Source of the DNA: JAIUNP01 sp020161975
GTDB lineage: Bacteria > Pseudomonadota > Alphaproteobacteria > Rhizobiales > Beijerinckiaceae
Assembly: GCA_036745275.1 (NCBI GenBank)
Contig: DAIOGK010000016.1
Location: 19,003-83,002, forward strand
Direction: 5' to 3'
DNA: 64,000 nucleotides
Part shown: positions 37,503-46,013 of the stretch, in pieces
How the letters are laid out: each line of letters opens with the position of its first letter
Position numbering within the stretch: position 1 is the first letter of the stretch
Program-made: the position numbers and the translations under genes
Notes under the pieces: generated by a model
Databases searched by the model: none
Seen by the model: the letters and a program-made list of their open reading frames with translations, nothing else
Told to the model about the DNA's origin: nothing

Positions 37503-37870
37503 GGTGTGTGTTGGCTACAGCACTTGCAGGGGCGCTGGCAAGACCATTGCGCAGGAGTGCGGCACGCAAGTTGCCACCGGTGTCGGAATTGGCGGCGCCG
37601 GCAAGGCTTCGGCGGTGACAAATGCTGCAAGTTCAGCGTGTTCTGGCCTGGGTTAGTATCGACGAACGTGTTTGATCCATGTCCTTCCTTGGCCGACCGA
37701 GGCCGTGCGAACACGAAATTGCCGCAATTTTCCGGCTCCCCTCTCGCCGCCAGATGATTACTGTCGGCGGCGGGGGCGTATTTTAAACTGCCGTTAAACC
37801 TGATCAGTCCATTGTCCGGATTGATCAAATCGAGCGGTTTCGCGTAAAGAGCCGCATCGACGGAGTAGAC
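37503..37870. other. Intergenic region between tRNA-Ser and rlpA
   Basis: This 368-base stretch must hold the tRNA-Ser promoter (reading left) and the rlpA promoter (reading right). I see no credible gene. The one clear element is a TTAA-N7-TTAA box at 37783-37797. Small GC hairpins occur but none is followed by a T-run. Confidence 0.6.
37783..37797. promoter_or_regulatory. Candidate CtrA binding box upstream of rlpA
   Basis: TTAA-ACTGCCG-TTAA matches the core TTAA-N7-TTAA of the alphaproteobacterial cell-cycle regulator CtrA, though the base after the second half is A rather than the preferred C. It lies 74 bases before the rlpA start. Chance matches to eight fixed A/T positions are rare in such GC-rich DNA, and rlpA is a division-linked gene, which adds weight. 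Confidence 0.5.
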
Positions 37871-38923
37871 ATGACTGTCATGACATCGGGGGCGCTGGTG
37901 ATCGGCGTGCCGCTCAAAAGCCGTTTTGCCATCCTTTTGCCCGCAGGGCGCCTTGCGCGGTTGACCGTGGTTACGGTGGTCGGTTTGACCGTCGCGAACT
38001 GCGCCAGCCAGCCCCAGCAGCGGTCCGCGAGCAACAGCCGCGAAATTGGCGCTTTCGCCGATGCCAAGAAATACGGCTATGCCAGCCCGCGTGTGGTGGC
38101 CGATGGCGAGCCGGTGCCGAAGGGCGGCGGTCGCTACCACGTCGGCAACACCTACCGCGTCGCGGGTCGTACCTATACCCCGTCCGAGCGCCCCGTCGGC
38201 CACAGCCAGACCGGTCTTGCCTCCTGGTACGGTGCTGCCTTCCACGGCCGCAAGACCGCAAACGGCGAGGTCTACGACCGGTCATCCTACACCGCCGCGC
38301 ATCCGACCATGCCGATCCCAAGCTATGCGCGCGTCACCAACCTTCGCAATTCCCATTCGATCATCGTGCGCGTCAATGATCGCGGGCCGTTCCATGGCGG
38401 CCGCGTGATGGACGTGTCCGAGCGCGTGGCAAATGCGCTTGATTTCAAGGGGCAGGGCACAACCCGCGTCCGCATCGACTATCTCGGACGTGCGGGCCTG
38501 GGCGGCAGCGACGATATCCGCCTTGCCCAGTCGCTGCGCACGGATGGCACGGCTGCAAATTCCGACAGCATTCCGGCCTCCTTCGGTCGCGGCGGCGTGG
38601 TGCAGGTTGCCTCCGCCGATCCGGTACAGATGCGACCGGCTGTCTCTCGCGCGCCGGTCGTTGCGGCCTCGCGCGCCGCTCCCCAGGCCTCCGCTGTGCC
38701 GGAAACGGATGCGGATGACGATGCGACGCCAACGAATGCGGCTGTGCCGGCGGCGGCGATGCAAGCCGTGCGCGGCGTTCCCGTGCCGCAATCCCGCCCG
38801 TTCGACCTTGGCACGATTCCCGGCGCCTCGTCGCCGCTCCGGGCCACCAAGGCGCTGCCGGCCCCGGCGCGGCTGTCGCAGAACAGCCAGAAGGCTGTGA
38901 AGCTGGCGGCGGTTCATCATTGA
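37871..38923 (+). CDS. rlpA: RlpA-like septal lytic transglycosylase lipoprotein
   Basis: 350 residues; GGAG lies 6 bases before ATG 37871. A hydrophobic signal ends in a lipobox-like VANC (cysteine at residue 43), so it is probably an outer-membrane lipoprotein. The double-psi beta-barrel domain runs from about 115 to 205 with TGLASWYGAAFHGRKTANGE and VRVNDRGPFHGGRVMDVS, including the catalytic-type Glu and Asp. RlpA cuts naked glycan strands at the septum. After the barrel there is a 145-residue Ala/Pro/Val-rich tail, and I see no SPOR domain, unlike E. coli and Pseudomonas RlpA. A possible CtrA box precedes the gene, and a D,D-carboxypeptidase gene follows 51 bases later. Confidence 0.9.
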   Translation: MTVMTSGALVIGVPLKSRFAILLPAGRLARLTVVTVVGLTVANCASQPQQRSASNSREIGAFADAKKYGYASPRVVADGEPVPKGGGRYHVGNTYRVAGRTYTPSERPVGHSQTGLASWYGAAFHGRKTANGEVYDRSSYTAAHPTMPIPSYARVTNLRNSHSIIVRVNDRGPFHGGRVMDVSERVANALDFKGQGTTRVRIDYLGRAGLGGSDDIRLAQSLRTDGTAANSDSIPASFGRGGVVQVASADPVQMRPAVSRAPVVAASRAAPQASAVPETDADDDATPTNAAVPAAAMQAVRGVPVPQSRPFDLGTIPGASSPLRATKALPAPARLSQNSQKAVKLAAVHH

Positions 38924-38974
38924 TCCGTTGATTTCAGTGTCAATTGGCGTCACAACGGCAGTGTGACCGGGGTG

Positions 38975-40180
38975 ATGCAACGTTTGATGAGTCCACTGAC
39001 CGGCGTGGTGATGACCGCGCTGCTTTGGCTCGCGCCGGGCGTTGCTGTTGCGCAGAACTTTCAGTCTGCGGCGCCGCAGATCGTCCTGATGGACGCGGAG
39101 ACCGGCGGCATCCTGTTCGATGTCGGCGGCGATGTGCCGGTAACGCCCGCCAGTCTCGTCAAGCTGATGACGGCCGAAGTGATCTTCCGGGAAATCGACG
39201 CAGGCCGGCTGAAGCTGGACGATGAATTCGTCACGTCCGAGAATGCCTGGCGCCGGGGCGGAGCGCCGGCGGGCGGATCGGCCATGTTCCTTGCGCCTAA
39301 TTCCCGTCCGAAGATCAGCGATCTTTTGCAGGGTCTGATCGTGGCTTCCGGCAATGATGCGGCCATCGTGCTGGCCGAAGGCATGTCCGGCAGCGAGGCG
39401 ACATTTGCCAACCTCATGAACGAGCGGGCACAGGCGATCGGCCTCACGCGGTCGAGTTTCAGGAATGCAACGGGATGGTCTGATCCGGGACAGCGGGTCA
39501 CGATGCGCGACATGGTGCGCCTCGCCGACCACATCATCCGCACCTATCCCGAGCACTACAAGATTTTCGCCCAGCGCGAGATGCTGTGGAACAAGGTCAG
39601 GCAGCAGAACCGCAATCCACTGCTCACCATGGACATGGGGGCTGACGGGCTGAAAACCGGTTATCTGGAGGAATCGGGCTATTCTCTGGTGGGGTCCGCC
39701 GTTCAGAATGGCCAGCGCCTGATCGTCGCGATGAGCGGTCTCAAGACCGCGCGGGATCGTCAGATTGAGGCCAAGAAGATCATCGACTGGGGCTTCCGCT
39801 CCTTCGAGATCAAGACGATTTTCAATGGCGGAGCCGAGGTGGGCGAGGCGAAAATCCATGGCGGCGCCCGTGACAGCGTACCCCTCGTGACAAAGGCGGA
39901 TATCCGCCTGCCGGTGCCGCGCGGCGCTGCGGACCGCATGAGCGCCAGGATTACCTATCGTGGCCCGATCCTGGCGCCGGTTGCCACGGGCGCCGAGGTC
40001 GCGCGGATTCAGGTGTTTCGCGGTAACGCAAAGGTGCTGGAAGCGCCGCTCGTTACCGCAGCCGATGTGCCACGCGGAACCTTGACCCAGCGGGCGACCG
40101 ATGGTGCGGTTGAACTTGGCCGCAGTCTGATCCGCAACGGTTTCCAGCGCCTCACCAAGAAAAGCGACGCAGCCCCGTGA
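38975..40180 (+). CDS. D-alanyl-D-alanine carboxypeptidase (PBP5/6 type)
   Basis: 401 residues from ATG 38975 (GGGG just upstream; a GTG at 38963 is possible). Signal peptide about 1-26 (LAPGVAVA). The penicillin-binding motifs are complete: SLVK with nucleophile S60 and K63, SGND, and KTG in GLKTGYL. The C-terminal PBP5-type domain (about 290-375) follows. It removes the terminal D-Ala of peptidoglycan stem peptides in the periplasm. A GTGA overlap links it to tmk. Confidence 0.93.
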   Translation: MQRLMSPLTGVVMTALLWLAPGVAVAQNFQSAAPQIVLMDAETGGILFDVGGDVPVTPASLVKLMTAEVIFREIDAGRLKLDDEFVTSENAWRRGGAPAGGSAMFLAPNSRPKISDLLQGLIVASGNDAAIVLAEGMSGSEATFANLMNERAQAIGLTRSSFRNATGWSDPGQRVTMRDMVRLADHIIRTYPEHYKIFAQREMLWNKVRQQNRNPLLTMDMGADGLKTGYLEESGYSLVGSAVQNGQRLIVAMSGLKTARDRQIEAKKIIDWGFRSFEIKTIFNGGAEVGEAKIHGGARDSVPLVTKADIRLPVPRGAADRMSARITYRGPILAPVATGAEVARIQVFRGNAKVLEAPLVTAADVPRGTLTQRATDGAVELGRSLIRNGFQRLTKKSDAAP

Positions 40181-40824
40181 GCGCGGGGACGTTTGTGACG
40201 CTGGAAGGCGGCGAGGGAGCGGGCAAATCCACGCTGATCCGTCGACTTGCCGCACTGTTCGCCGACCGGCATGGCCGCACGGTCGTGCAGACGCGCGAAC
40301 CGGGCGGTTCGCCGGGGGCGGAGGCGATCCGTGCGGTTTTGCTGGGCGGTACCACCGGCGATTTTGACGCAACCACCGAGGCGCTGCTGTTCGCCGCTGC
40401 ACGGCGCGATCATGTGCGCGCCACCATTCGTCCGGCGCTGAAAGCGGGCCGGCTGGTGCTGTGCGACCGGTTCATTGATTCCACAAGGGCGTATCAGGGC
40501 GCGGCGGGCGATTTGCCGGCCTCGGTCGTTCGCCGGCTGGAAACGCTGGCCATCGGGCGGCTGCGCCCGCATCTCACCCTTATTCTCGATCTTCCGCCCG
40601 AGATCGGCATGGCCCGCGCGGCTGACCGTCATGGAGCGACGCTGGCGACCAGCGACCGGTTCGAGGCGAAATCGCTGGCCTTCCACGAAAAGGTCCGCTC
40701 CGCATTCCTTGATATCGCGCGCGCCGAGCCGGCACGTTGTCGCGTGGTCGATGCGACCCAGCCACCAGACATCGTTCTGGCAGCAGCGGAAGCTGCCATT
40801 CTGGCGGCGGGAGGCGGGCGATGA
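40177..40824 (+). CDS. tmk: Thymidylate kinase
   Basis: Phosphorylates dTMP to dTDP. 215 residues with a GTG start that overlaps the preceding stop. The P-loop is LEGGEGAGKST (about 9-19), followed by the DR(E/Y)-type stretch TREPGGSPGAEAIR and LCDRFIDSTRAYQG. The LID region contains RAADRHG. The ATGA overlap with holB downstream is the standard tmk-holB order of proteobacteria. Confidence 0.95.
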   Translation: MSAGTFVTLEGGEGAGKSTLIRRLAALFADRHGRTVVQTREPGGSPGAEAIRAVLLGGTTGDFDATTEALLFAAARRDHVRATIRPALKAGRLVLCDRFIDSTRAYQGAAGDLPASVVRRLETLAIGRLRPHLTLILDLPPEIGMARAADRHGATLATSDRFEAKSLAFHEKVRSAFLDIARAEPARCRVVDATQPPDIVLAAAEAAILAAGGGR

Positions 40825-41900
40825 GCCTCGAAATCCTGTCAGGACCGGTCTCGGATGTGCCGGAGGTTGATCGCCTCGCCAACGCGCCGCATCCGCGTGA
40901 GATGCTGTCCCTCATCGGCCACGAAGCGGCAGAGCGCGAGTTTCTTGATGCCTACCGCGCCGGGCGGCTGCATCACGCCTGGCTGATCGGCGGGCCGGAA
41001 GGCATCGGCAAGGCGACGCTGGCCTATCGCATCGCCCGCTTCCTGCTGGCCCATCCCGACCCTGGCCACCCGGATGTTCAGCGGGCAAGCTCGCTGCATG
41101 TGTCGGAACGGCATCCGGTTTCGCATCAGATTGCCGCCAGCGCCCATCCCGACCTGTCGGTGATCCGGCGCGCCTATGATCCGCAGCGCAAGTCGGTGCC
41201 GACCGAGATTTCGGCGGATTTCGCTCGCAAGGGCCTCGATGTCTTCAACAAGACTGCGGCTGGCGGGGGCTATCGCATAGCGATTGTTGATGCCTGCGAC
41301 GACCTCAACAGCCACAGCGCCAATGCGCTTTTGAAAACGCTGGAAGAACCACCACAGCGTGGACTGTTCCTGCTGGTTGCGCATCAGCCGCGCCGGGTGA
41401 TGGCAACAATCCGCTCGCGCTGCCGCACCCTGCCGGTCAGGGAACTCGCCAGCGACGAGGTTCTGACGATCACCAGGGCGCTGCCGGCGCTGGTTGACAC
41501 CGCGCGGGATCTGCACGATCGGGCCGCGGCGCTGTCGGATGGTTCTGTGCGGCAGGCGCTGGCCATGCTGGACCCAAAGCGGCTTGCCTTCAACGACCGG
41601 CTGGTTGCGCTGCTGGCAGAGATGGACCGGGCCGAGCGCGGGGCCTTCGATCTGGTGGCCGAGGCGACGGCCGGGCGCGACGGGGAGGCGGCGTTCGAGC
41701 AGTTCTGCACGCTGCTCCAGCGCTGGCTGCACCAGCGGCTGCATCGCGAGGGCGGGCCGGGGGCAGGGGCTTTTGAAGTCGCCGAACTCTGGTCAGACTT
41801 CGAAGGGCAGCGACGCGAGGTGGACATCTACAACCTCGACCGTCGACCACTGGTGGTTGCGACGTTGCGCCGTTGCGCGGAAATCGCCAAGCTTCGTTAG
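40821..41900 (+). CDS. holB: DNA polymerase III subunit delta'
   Basis: Clamp-loader subunit of the replicative polymerase. 359 residues from ATG 40821, coupled to tmk. The AAA+ module has a Walker A-like GPEGIGKATLAYRIA, with Ala in place of the usual Ser/Thr, and the sensor/SRC region LLKTLEEPPQRGLFLLVAH followed by TIRSRCRTLPVR. As in other delta' proteins the ATPase is probably inactive. The zinc-module cysteines seen in E. coli are absent. Confidence 0.93.
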   Translation: MSLEILSGPVSDVPEVDRLANAPHPREMLSLIGHEAAEREFLDAYRAGRLHHAWLIGGPEGIGKATLAYRIARFLLAHPDPGHPDVQRASSLHVSERHPVSHQIAASAHPDLSVIRRAYDPQRKSVPTEISADFARKGLDVFNKTAAGGGYRIAIVDACDDLNSHSANALLKTLEEPPQRGLFLLVAHQPRRVMATIRSRCRTLPVRELASDEVLTITRALPALVDTARDLHDRAAALSDGSVRQALAMLDPKRLAFNDRLVALLAEMDRAERGAFDLVAEATAGRDGEAAFEQFCTLLQRWLHQRLHREGGPGAGAFEVAELWSDFEGQRREVDIYNLDRRPLVVATLRRCAEIAKLR

Positions 41901-41970
41901 GAAAGGCTTAATGGCTGCAGAATAGCGTTCACCGCGCAATATTGCGTGCTGTGATTCGAGGTTCTCGTCG

Positions 41971-44226
41971 ATGTCCATGGGATCTGTTTCTATGAATCCC
42001 GGCACCCGGAGTGCCTCTTCCAGCCTCTTGCTGACGGCCTTCGTATCCGCAATCTTCACCTCGGCGTTCCTGCTCTTTGCGGTCCAGCCGATGTTCACCA
42101 AGATGGTGCTGCCACTCTTGGGCGGTTCGCCCGGTGTCTGGTCGGTGGCGATGGTGTTTTTCCAGACGCTGCTGCTGGCCGGCTATGGTTACGCCCATCT
42201 GTCGACGCGATTTCTGCCGCTTCCGGTTGCAATTCTCGTGCATGTGGGCCTGTTTGTCGCGACCGCGCTGGCGTTGCCCATCGGCATCAGCGCCACGCTG
42301 GGTGATCCGCCCGCTTCCGGGCAGGAGCTTTGGCTGATCGGCGTGTTCGCGGCCTCGGTAGGGCTGCCGTTTTTTGCGGTCTCCGCCAACGGACCGCTGC
42401 TTCAGGCCTGGTTTGCGAAGACCTCGCACCCCACTGCATCCGATCCCTATTACCTTTATGGAGCCTCCAACTTCGGCAGTTTTTCCGCGTTGCTGCTCTA
42501 TCCGGTGCTGATCGAGCCGACGTTGACGCTGAAACAGCAGGCAGCGGCCTGGTCGGGCGGTTTCGTGCTGCTCGGCGCGCTGATTGCCTTGGCGGGCCTC
42601 ATTGCGATCCGCAATCCCGGCAAGGCGGAGGCTGCTTCGGCAAGCGCTGCGGCGCCGGCTCCGACTGCGAAAACCATTGGCCTCTGGATCGTGCTGTCGA
42701 TGATCCCGTCGGGCCTGCTCGTCGCCTCCACGGCCTACCTGTCCACTGATGTGGCGGCTTCGCCCTTCCTGTGGGTCATCCCGCTGGCGATCTTCCTCGG
42801 CACTTTCATCATCGTGTTTCGCGACCCGCTGCCCTTCCGGCTGGACAGGCTGGAAACAGTCCTGCCGCTGCTGGCGGCGGCGTTGGCGCTGTTCATGTTC
42901 GCTGGCGAGCCGTATCTCGTTGTCTCGCTCGTGCTGCATCTCAGCTTCCTGACGGTGGCCACGCTGATCTGTCACGCGCGGCTTTATCGCCTGCGCCCGG
43001 CGAGTACCTATCTGACTACATTCTACCTTGCGATGTCCTTTGGCGGCGTGCTGGGCGGATTGTTCTGCGGCCTTCTGGCGCCGAACCTCTTCAATCGTGT
43101 CGTCGAATACCCGCTGCTGATCATCGCAGCGCTCTGCTGTATCGGCGCGGTGCATGGGGCCAGCCGCGAACAGTGGCGGGGGCAGGCACTGCCCTGGGCT
43201 GCCGGCCTTGTCATCGCCTTCGGCTTTGTAGCGCTGACCGATGAATACCAGACAGCGGGCTTCCGTGCGGCGGTCGTCGGCGCGCTGGTTGTCCTGCTTG
43301 CCATCGGCATGGTGTTGTTCCGCCGTCCGCTGATCACGCTCACCATAGTCGGCATGACCTTCATCGCCATCGGTCAGGTGAATTTCAATGCCCGCGACGA
43401 ACTGGCGATCCGCTCGTTCTTCGGCGTCAACAAGGTGCAGATTTCCAACGATGGCCAATATCGCCGCCTGACCCATGGCACGACGCTGCACGGGGCGATG
43501 CGCATCCGCGACAGCCAGGGGGCGCCGATCACAGGCCGGCCGGAACCGCTCAGCTACTATTACGATGGTGGCCCGATGAGCCAGATGGTGAAGGGGCTGG
43601 CGCGGCGGCTGCCGGAGCGGGGTGCGGAGATTGCCATCGTCGGCCTCGGCACAGGCTCGCTGGCCTGCCATGGCCGCCCTAATGACCAATGGACCTATTT
43701 CGAGATCGACCCCGCCGTGGTGCAGATTGCGAAGGATCCGGCGCAGTTCCGCTTCCTCTCGGAATGCGCACCGGACGCGCGGATCGTCGTGGGCGATGCG
43801 CGCCTGACGCTGGCAAAGGATGCGAAAACCTACGATCTTATCGTGATCGATGCCTTCGCTTCCGATGCCATTCCTGTCCATCTGCTGACGCGCGAATCTG
43901 TCGCGATGTACATGACGAAGCTCAATCCCGGCGGAAATCTCGTCCTGCACATCTCGAACCGGCACCTCGAACTTTCGAGCGTTGTCGCCTCGATCAGCCA
44001 GAGCCTCGGTGTTCAGGGGATCGTCCGCTTCGATCAGGTGAGCAACGATGATTTCCTGAAATCGGGGCGGGCCGGGTCACTGGTCACGGCGGTTTCGCAG
44101 GATGCAGCGTCTCTCGCACCCTTCGAGGCCAACGGCTGGCGCCGGTTCCAGCCATCAGCCACGCCGGTCTGGACCGACGACTATTCCAACATCGTCGGCG
44201 CCATGTGGCGGGTCTATATGAAGTAG
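41971..44226 (+). CDS. Membrane protein fused to spermidine synthase-like methyltransferase fold
   Basis: 751 residues. The N-terminal two thirds (about 20-480) contain roughly 12 to 14 hydrophobic helices (FTSAFLLFAVQPMFTKMVLP, then several Leu/Ala/Val-rich segments). The C-terminal third has a Rossmann fold like spermidine synthase: VGLGTGSLACHG (about 550-561), the acidic FEIDPAVVQIAKD, VVGDARLTLA and IDAFASDAIPVHL. The type is known as a fused MFS/spermidine synthase, but no substrate is established. The spermidine-synthase aspartates are only partly conserved, so aminopropyl transfer is uncertain. There are adjacent possible starts; I kept the first ATG. A gene of unknown role begins 1 base after its stop. 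Confidence 0.85.
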   Translation: MSMGSVSMNPGTRSASSSLLLTAFVSAIFTSAFLLFAVQPMFTKMVLPLLGGSPGVWSVAMVFFQTLLLAGYGYAHLSTRFLPLPVAILVHVGLFVATALALPIGISATLGDPPASGQELWLIGVFAASVGLPFFAVSANGPLLQAWFAKTSHPTASDPYYLYGASNFGSFSALLLYPVLIEPTLTLKQQAAAWSGGFVLLGALIALAGLIAIRNPGKAEAASASAAAPAPTAKTIGLWIVLSMIPSGLLVASTAYLSTDVAASPFLWVIPLAIFLGTFIIVFRDPLPFRLDRLETVLPLLAAALALFMFAGEPYLVVSLVLHLSFLTVATLICHARLYRLRPASTYLTTFYLAMSFGGVLGGLFCGLLAPNLFNRVVEYPLLIIAALCCIGAVHGASREQWRGQALPWAAGLVIAFGFVALTDEYQTAGFRAAVVGALVVLLAIGMVLFRRPLITLTIVGMTFIAIGQVNFNARDELAIRSFFGVNKVQISNDGQYRRLTHGTTLHGAMRIRDSQGAPITGRPEPLSYYYDGGPMSQMVKGLARRLPERGAEIAIVGLGTGSLACHGRPNDQWTYFEIDPAVVQIAKDPAQFRFLSECAPDARIVVGDARLTLAKDAKTYDLIVIDAFASDAIPVHLLTRESVAMYMTKLNPGGNLVLHISNRHLELSSVVASISQSLGVQGIVRFDQVSNDDFLKSGRAGSLVTAVSQDAASLAPFEANGWRRFQPSATPVWTDDYSNIVGAMWRVYMK

Positions 44227-44227
44227 A

Positions 44228-44806
44228 ATGCCCCATCCGGCAGGTTCCCCTTCAGCAGACGGCGCAAGTGACGCGGAAGGCGGCAAGGCTGACGCACCTT
44301 TCACGCTTCCTCTGGACCTCAGAGTCGATCCGTCGTGGTTGCTATGGCGGATTTGCGGGTTGACTATTGTGATCCCGCTCCTGCTTATCGTCTTTGGGCT
44401 TGGGGGCATCAATGGCAAGCCCGTATTGTTTGTCATTTCCCTGATCCCACTCATCATGACCGCCGGGCTGCACATGTTTGCGCGGATGCGCATTGATGAC
44501 GGCGGGTTTGAGCTTTCGGAGTTTAGGTCCCGTCGTATTTTGTGGAGCGATCTTGCCCGCATCGAAATGACGGTGCCATTCGAGATGTTCCCCGGTGATC
44601 CCTTCGCAAAGTCTTGGCTCAAGATTTATTTCAAAAGGGAGGTTCGGTTCGGGCCGCGTGCGCGGGTCATCGGGTTCATAAAGGTCTCTACCTATCTTTC
44701 GATTCCACCAATGACGATGCCCGCAAAGGAACTCGCTGCCTTGCTCAACCACTGTCGTCTCGCGTATGGAGAGGCAGGCAACGGCAAGGACTTTTCCCAT
44801 GTTTGA
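44228..44806 (+). CDS. Small membrane protein with PH-like domain, unknown function
   Basis: 192 residues. A polar, acidic N-terminus (about 1-38) is followed by two close hydrophobic helices (about 39-60 and 66-84), then a cytoplasmic part of about 100 residues. That part, with MRIDDGGFELSEFRSRRILW and WLKIYFKR, looks like the strands of PH-like domains in small bacterial membrane proteins (STM3941-type), but the match is by eye. It starts 1 base after the fused membrane protein stop and its last 8 bases overlap fabG, so it occupies the place where fabD often precedes fabG. Confidence 0.7.
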   Translation: MPHPAGSPSADGASDAEGGKADAPFTLPLDLRVDPSWLLWRICGLTIVIPLLLIVFGLGGINGKPVLFVISLIPLIMTAGLHMFARMRIDDGGFELSEFRSRRILWSDLARIEMTVPFEMFPGDPFAKSWLKIYFKREVRFGPRARVIGFIKVSTYLSIPPMTMPAKELAALLNHCRLAYGEAGNGKDFSHV

Positions 44807-45536
44807 TCTGACGGGCAAATGCGCATTGGTGACAGGCGCTTCGGGCGGCATCGGTGCGGCCATCGCCGAGGCGCTGCACGCGCAGGGCGCGACGGTGGTG
44901 CTGTCCGGCACCCGGGCAGAGGTGCTCCAGACGCTGGCGGATCGGCTCGGTTCCCGCGCCCATGTCGTCACCTGCAACCTTGCTGACCGCGCCTCCGTGG
45001 AAGCGCTTGTGCCCGCCGCCGAAGCGGCGATGGGGCAGGTGGACATTCTCATCAACAACGCCGGCATCACGCGCGACAACCTCTTCATGCGCATGAAGGA
45101 CGAGGAGTGGGACAGCGTGCTCGCGGTCAATCTCTCGGCGGGCTTCGTGCTGGCGCGCGCGGCGATCAAGGGCATGATGAAGCGTCGCTATGGCCGCATC
45201 ATCGGCATCACCTCGGTGGTCGGCGTCACCGGAAATCCGGGGCAGGCGAACTATTCCGCCGCCAAGGCCGGCATGATCGGCATGACGAAATCCATCGCTG
45301 CGGAAGTTGCGAGCCGCAATGTCACGGTCAACTGCATCGCGCCCGGTTTCATCGAGACGCCGATGACCGATGCGCTGAACGACAAGCAGAAGGACGCCAT
45401 TCTGGGCAATGTTCCGGCCGGGCGGCTGGGTACATCTGCGGAAATTGCTGCTGCGGCGGTCTTTCTGGCGTCGTCGGAGGCAGCCTATGTCACCGGCCAG
45501 ACGCTGCATGTGAACGGCGGCATGGCGCGCATTTAA
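44799..45536 (+). CDS. fabG: 3-oxoacyl-[acyl-carrier-protein] reductase
   Basis: NADPH-dependent reductase of the fatty-acid elongation cycle. 245 residues from ATG 44799, which has AAGGA 8 bases upstream; an earlier ATG at 44766 would add 11 residues. Short-chain dehydrogenase motifs are complete: GASGGIG nucleotide loop, NNAG, and the catalytic tetrad N111, S139, Y152, K156. The C-terminal NGGMARI is typical. It overlaps the preceding membrane-protein gene by 8 bases and is followed, after a 213-base gap, by acpP and fabF. Confidence 0.96.
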   Translation: MFDLTGKCALVTGASGGIGAAIAEALHAQGATVVLSGTRAEVLQTLADRLGSRAHVVTCNLADRASVEALVPAAEAAMGQVDILINNAGITRDNLFMRMKDEEWDSVLAVNLSAGFVLARAAIKGMMKRRYGRIIGITSVVGVTGNPGQANYSAAKAGMIGMTKSIAAEVASRNVTVNCIAPGFIETPMTDALNDKQKDAILGNVPAGRLGTSAEIAAAAVFLASSEAAYVTGQTLHVNGGMARI

Positions 45537-45749
45537 CCCTGTCGCGTAAAAATTCCGGGGATCGGACAGTAGTCAATCCTTTCTGAAAGGTTGACAATCG
45601 CCACGGTTATCGGGAGAGAGAGGCGAACCCGGCACTGGTTCGGAGCGCGCCACACCGCGGTCCCGTCAGTTTCGCGGAAAACAATTTCGATCTGACGCCC
45701 GGAGAGGGACAGGGTCGGGACGCAAAGGTCAAACAGAGGATTTCCTAAC

Positions 45750-45986
45750 ATGGCCACTATCGCCGAACGCGTGAAGAAGATCGTGATCGAGCACCTGAAC
45801 GTCGATGCCGACAAGGTTGTCGACAAGGCGAACTTCATCGACGATCTGGGCGCGGACAGCCTCGACACCGTCGAACTGGTCATGGCGTTCGAGGAAGAGT
45901 TCGGCGTCGAGATCCCGGACGACGCTGCCGAGACGATCGTGACCGTCGGCGACGCCGTCAAGTTCCTCGAGAAGAACGCGGCCTGA
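45750..45986 (+). CDS. acpP: Acyl carrier protein
   Basis: 78-residue acidic four-helix protein that carries growing acyl chains on 4'-phosphopantetheine. The attachment serine is S37 in GADSLDTVELV. It has no cysteine and typical length. The 213-base gap before it (45537-45749) is long for an operon of this type and probably contains its own promoter, as expected for a very abundant protein. fabF starts 27 bases later. Confidence 0.97.
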   Translation: MATIAERVKKIVIEHLNVDADKVVDKANFIDDLGADSLDTVELVMAFEEEFGVEIPDDAAETIVTVGDAVKFLEKNAA

Positions 45987-46013
45987 TCGCTCGCGACGAC
46001 GGAACCGGTCCTG

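Noticed and set aside
38282..40402. 706-codon minus-strand frame across rlpA and the carboxypeptidase
   Set aside because: Antisense to two certain genes, with no recognisable domain or ribosome-binding site.
41929..43965. 678-codon minus-strand frame opposite the fused membrane protein
   Set aside because: Low-complexity Arg/Gln/His-rich translation without motifs; the plus-strand protein has clear membrane helices and a methyltransferase fold.
45591..45613. TTGACA at 45591 as the acpP promoter -35 element
   Set aside because: No acceptable -10 sequence lies 16 to 18 bases downstream, so I did not list a promoter, although one must exist in this gap.
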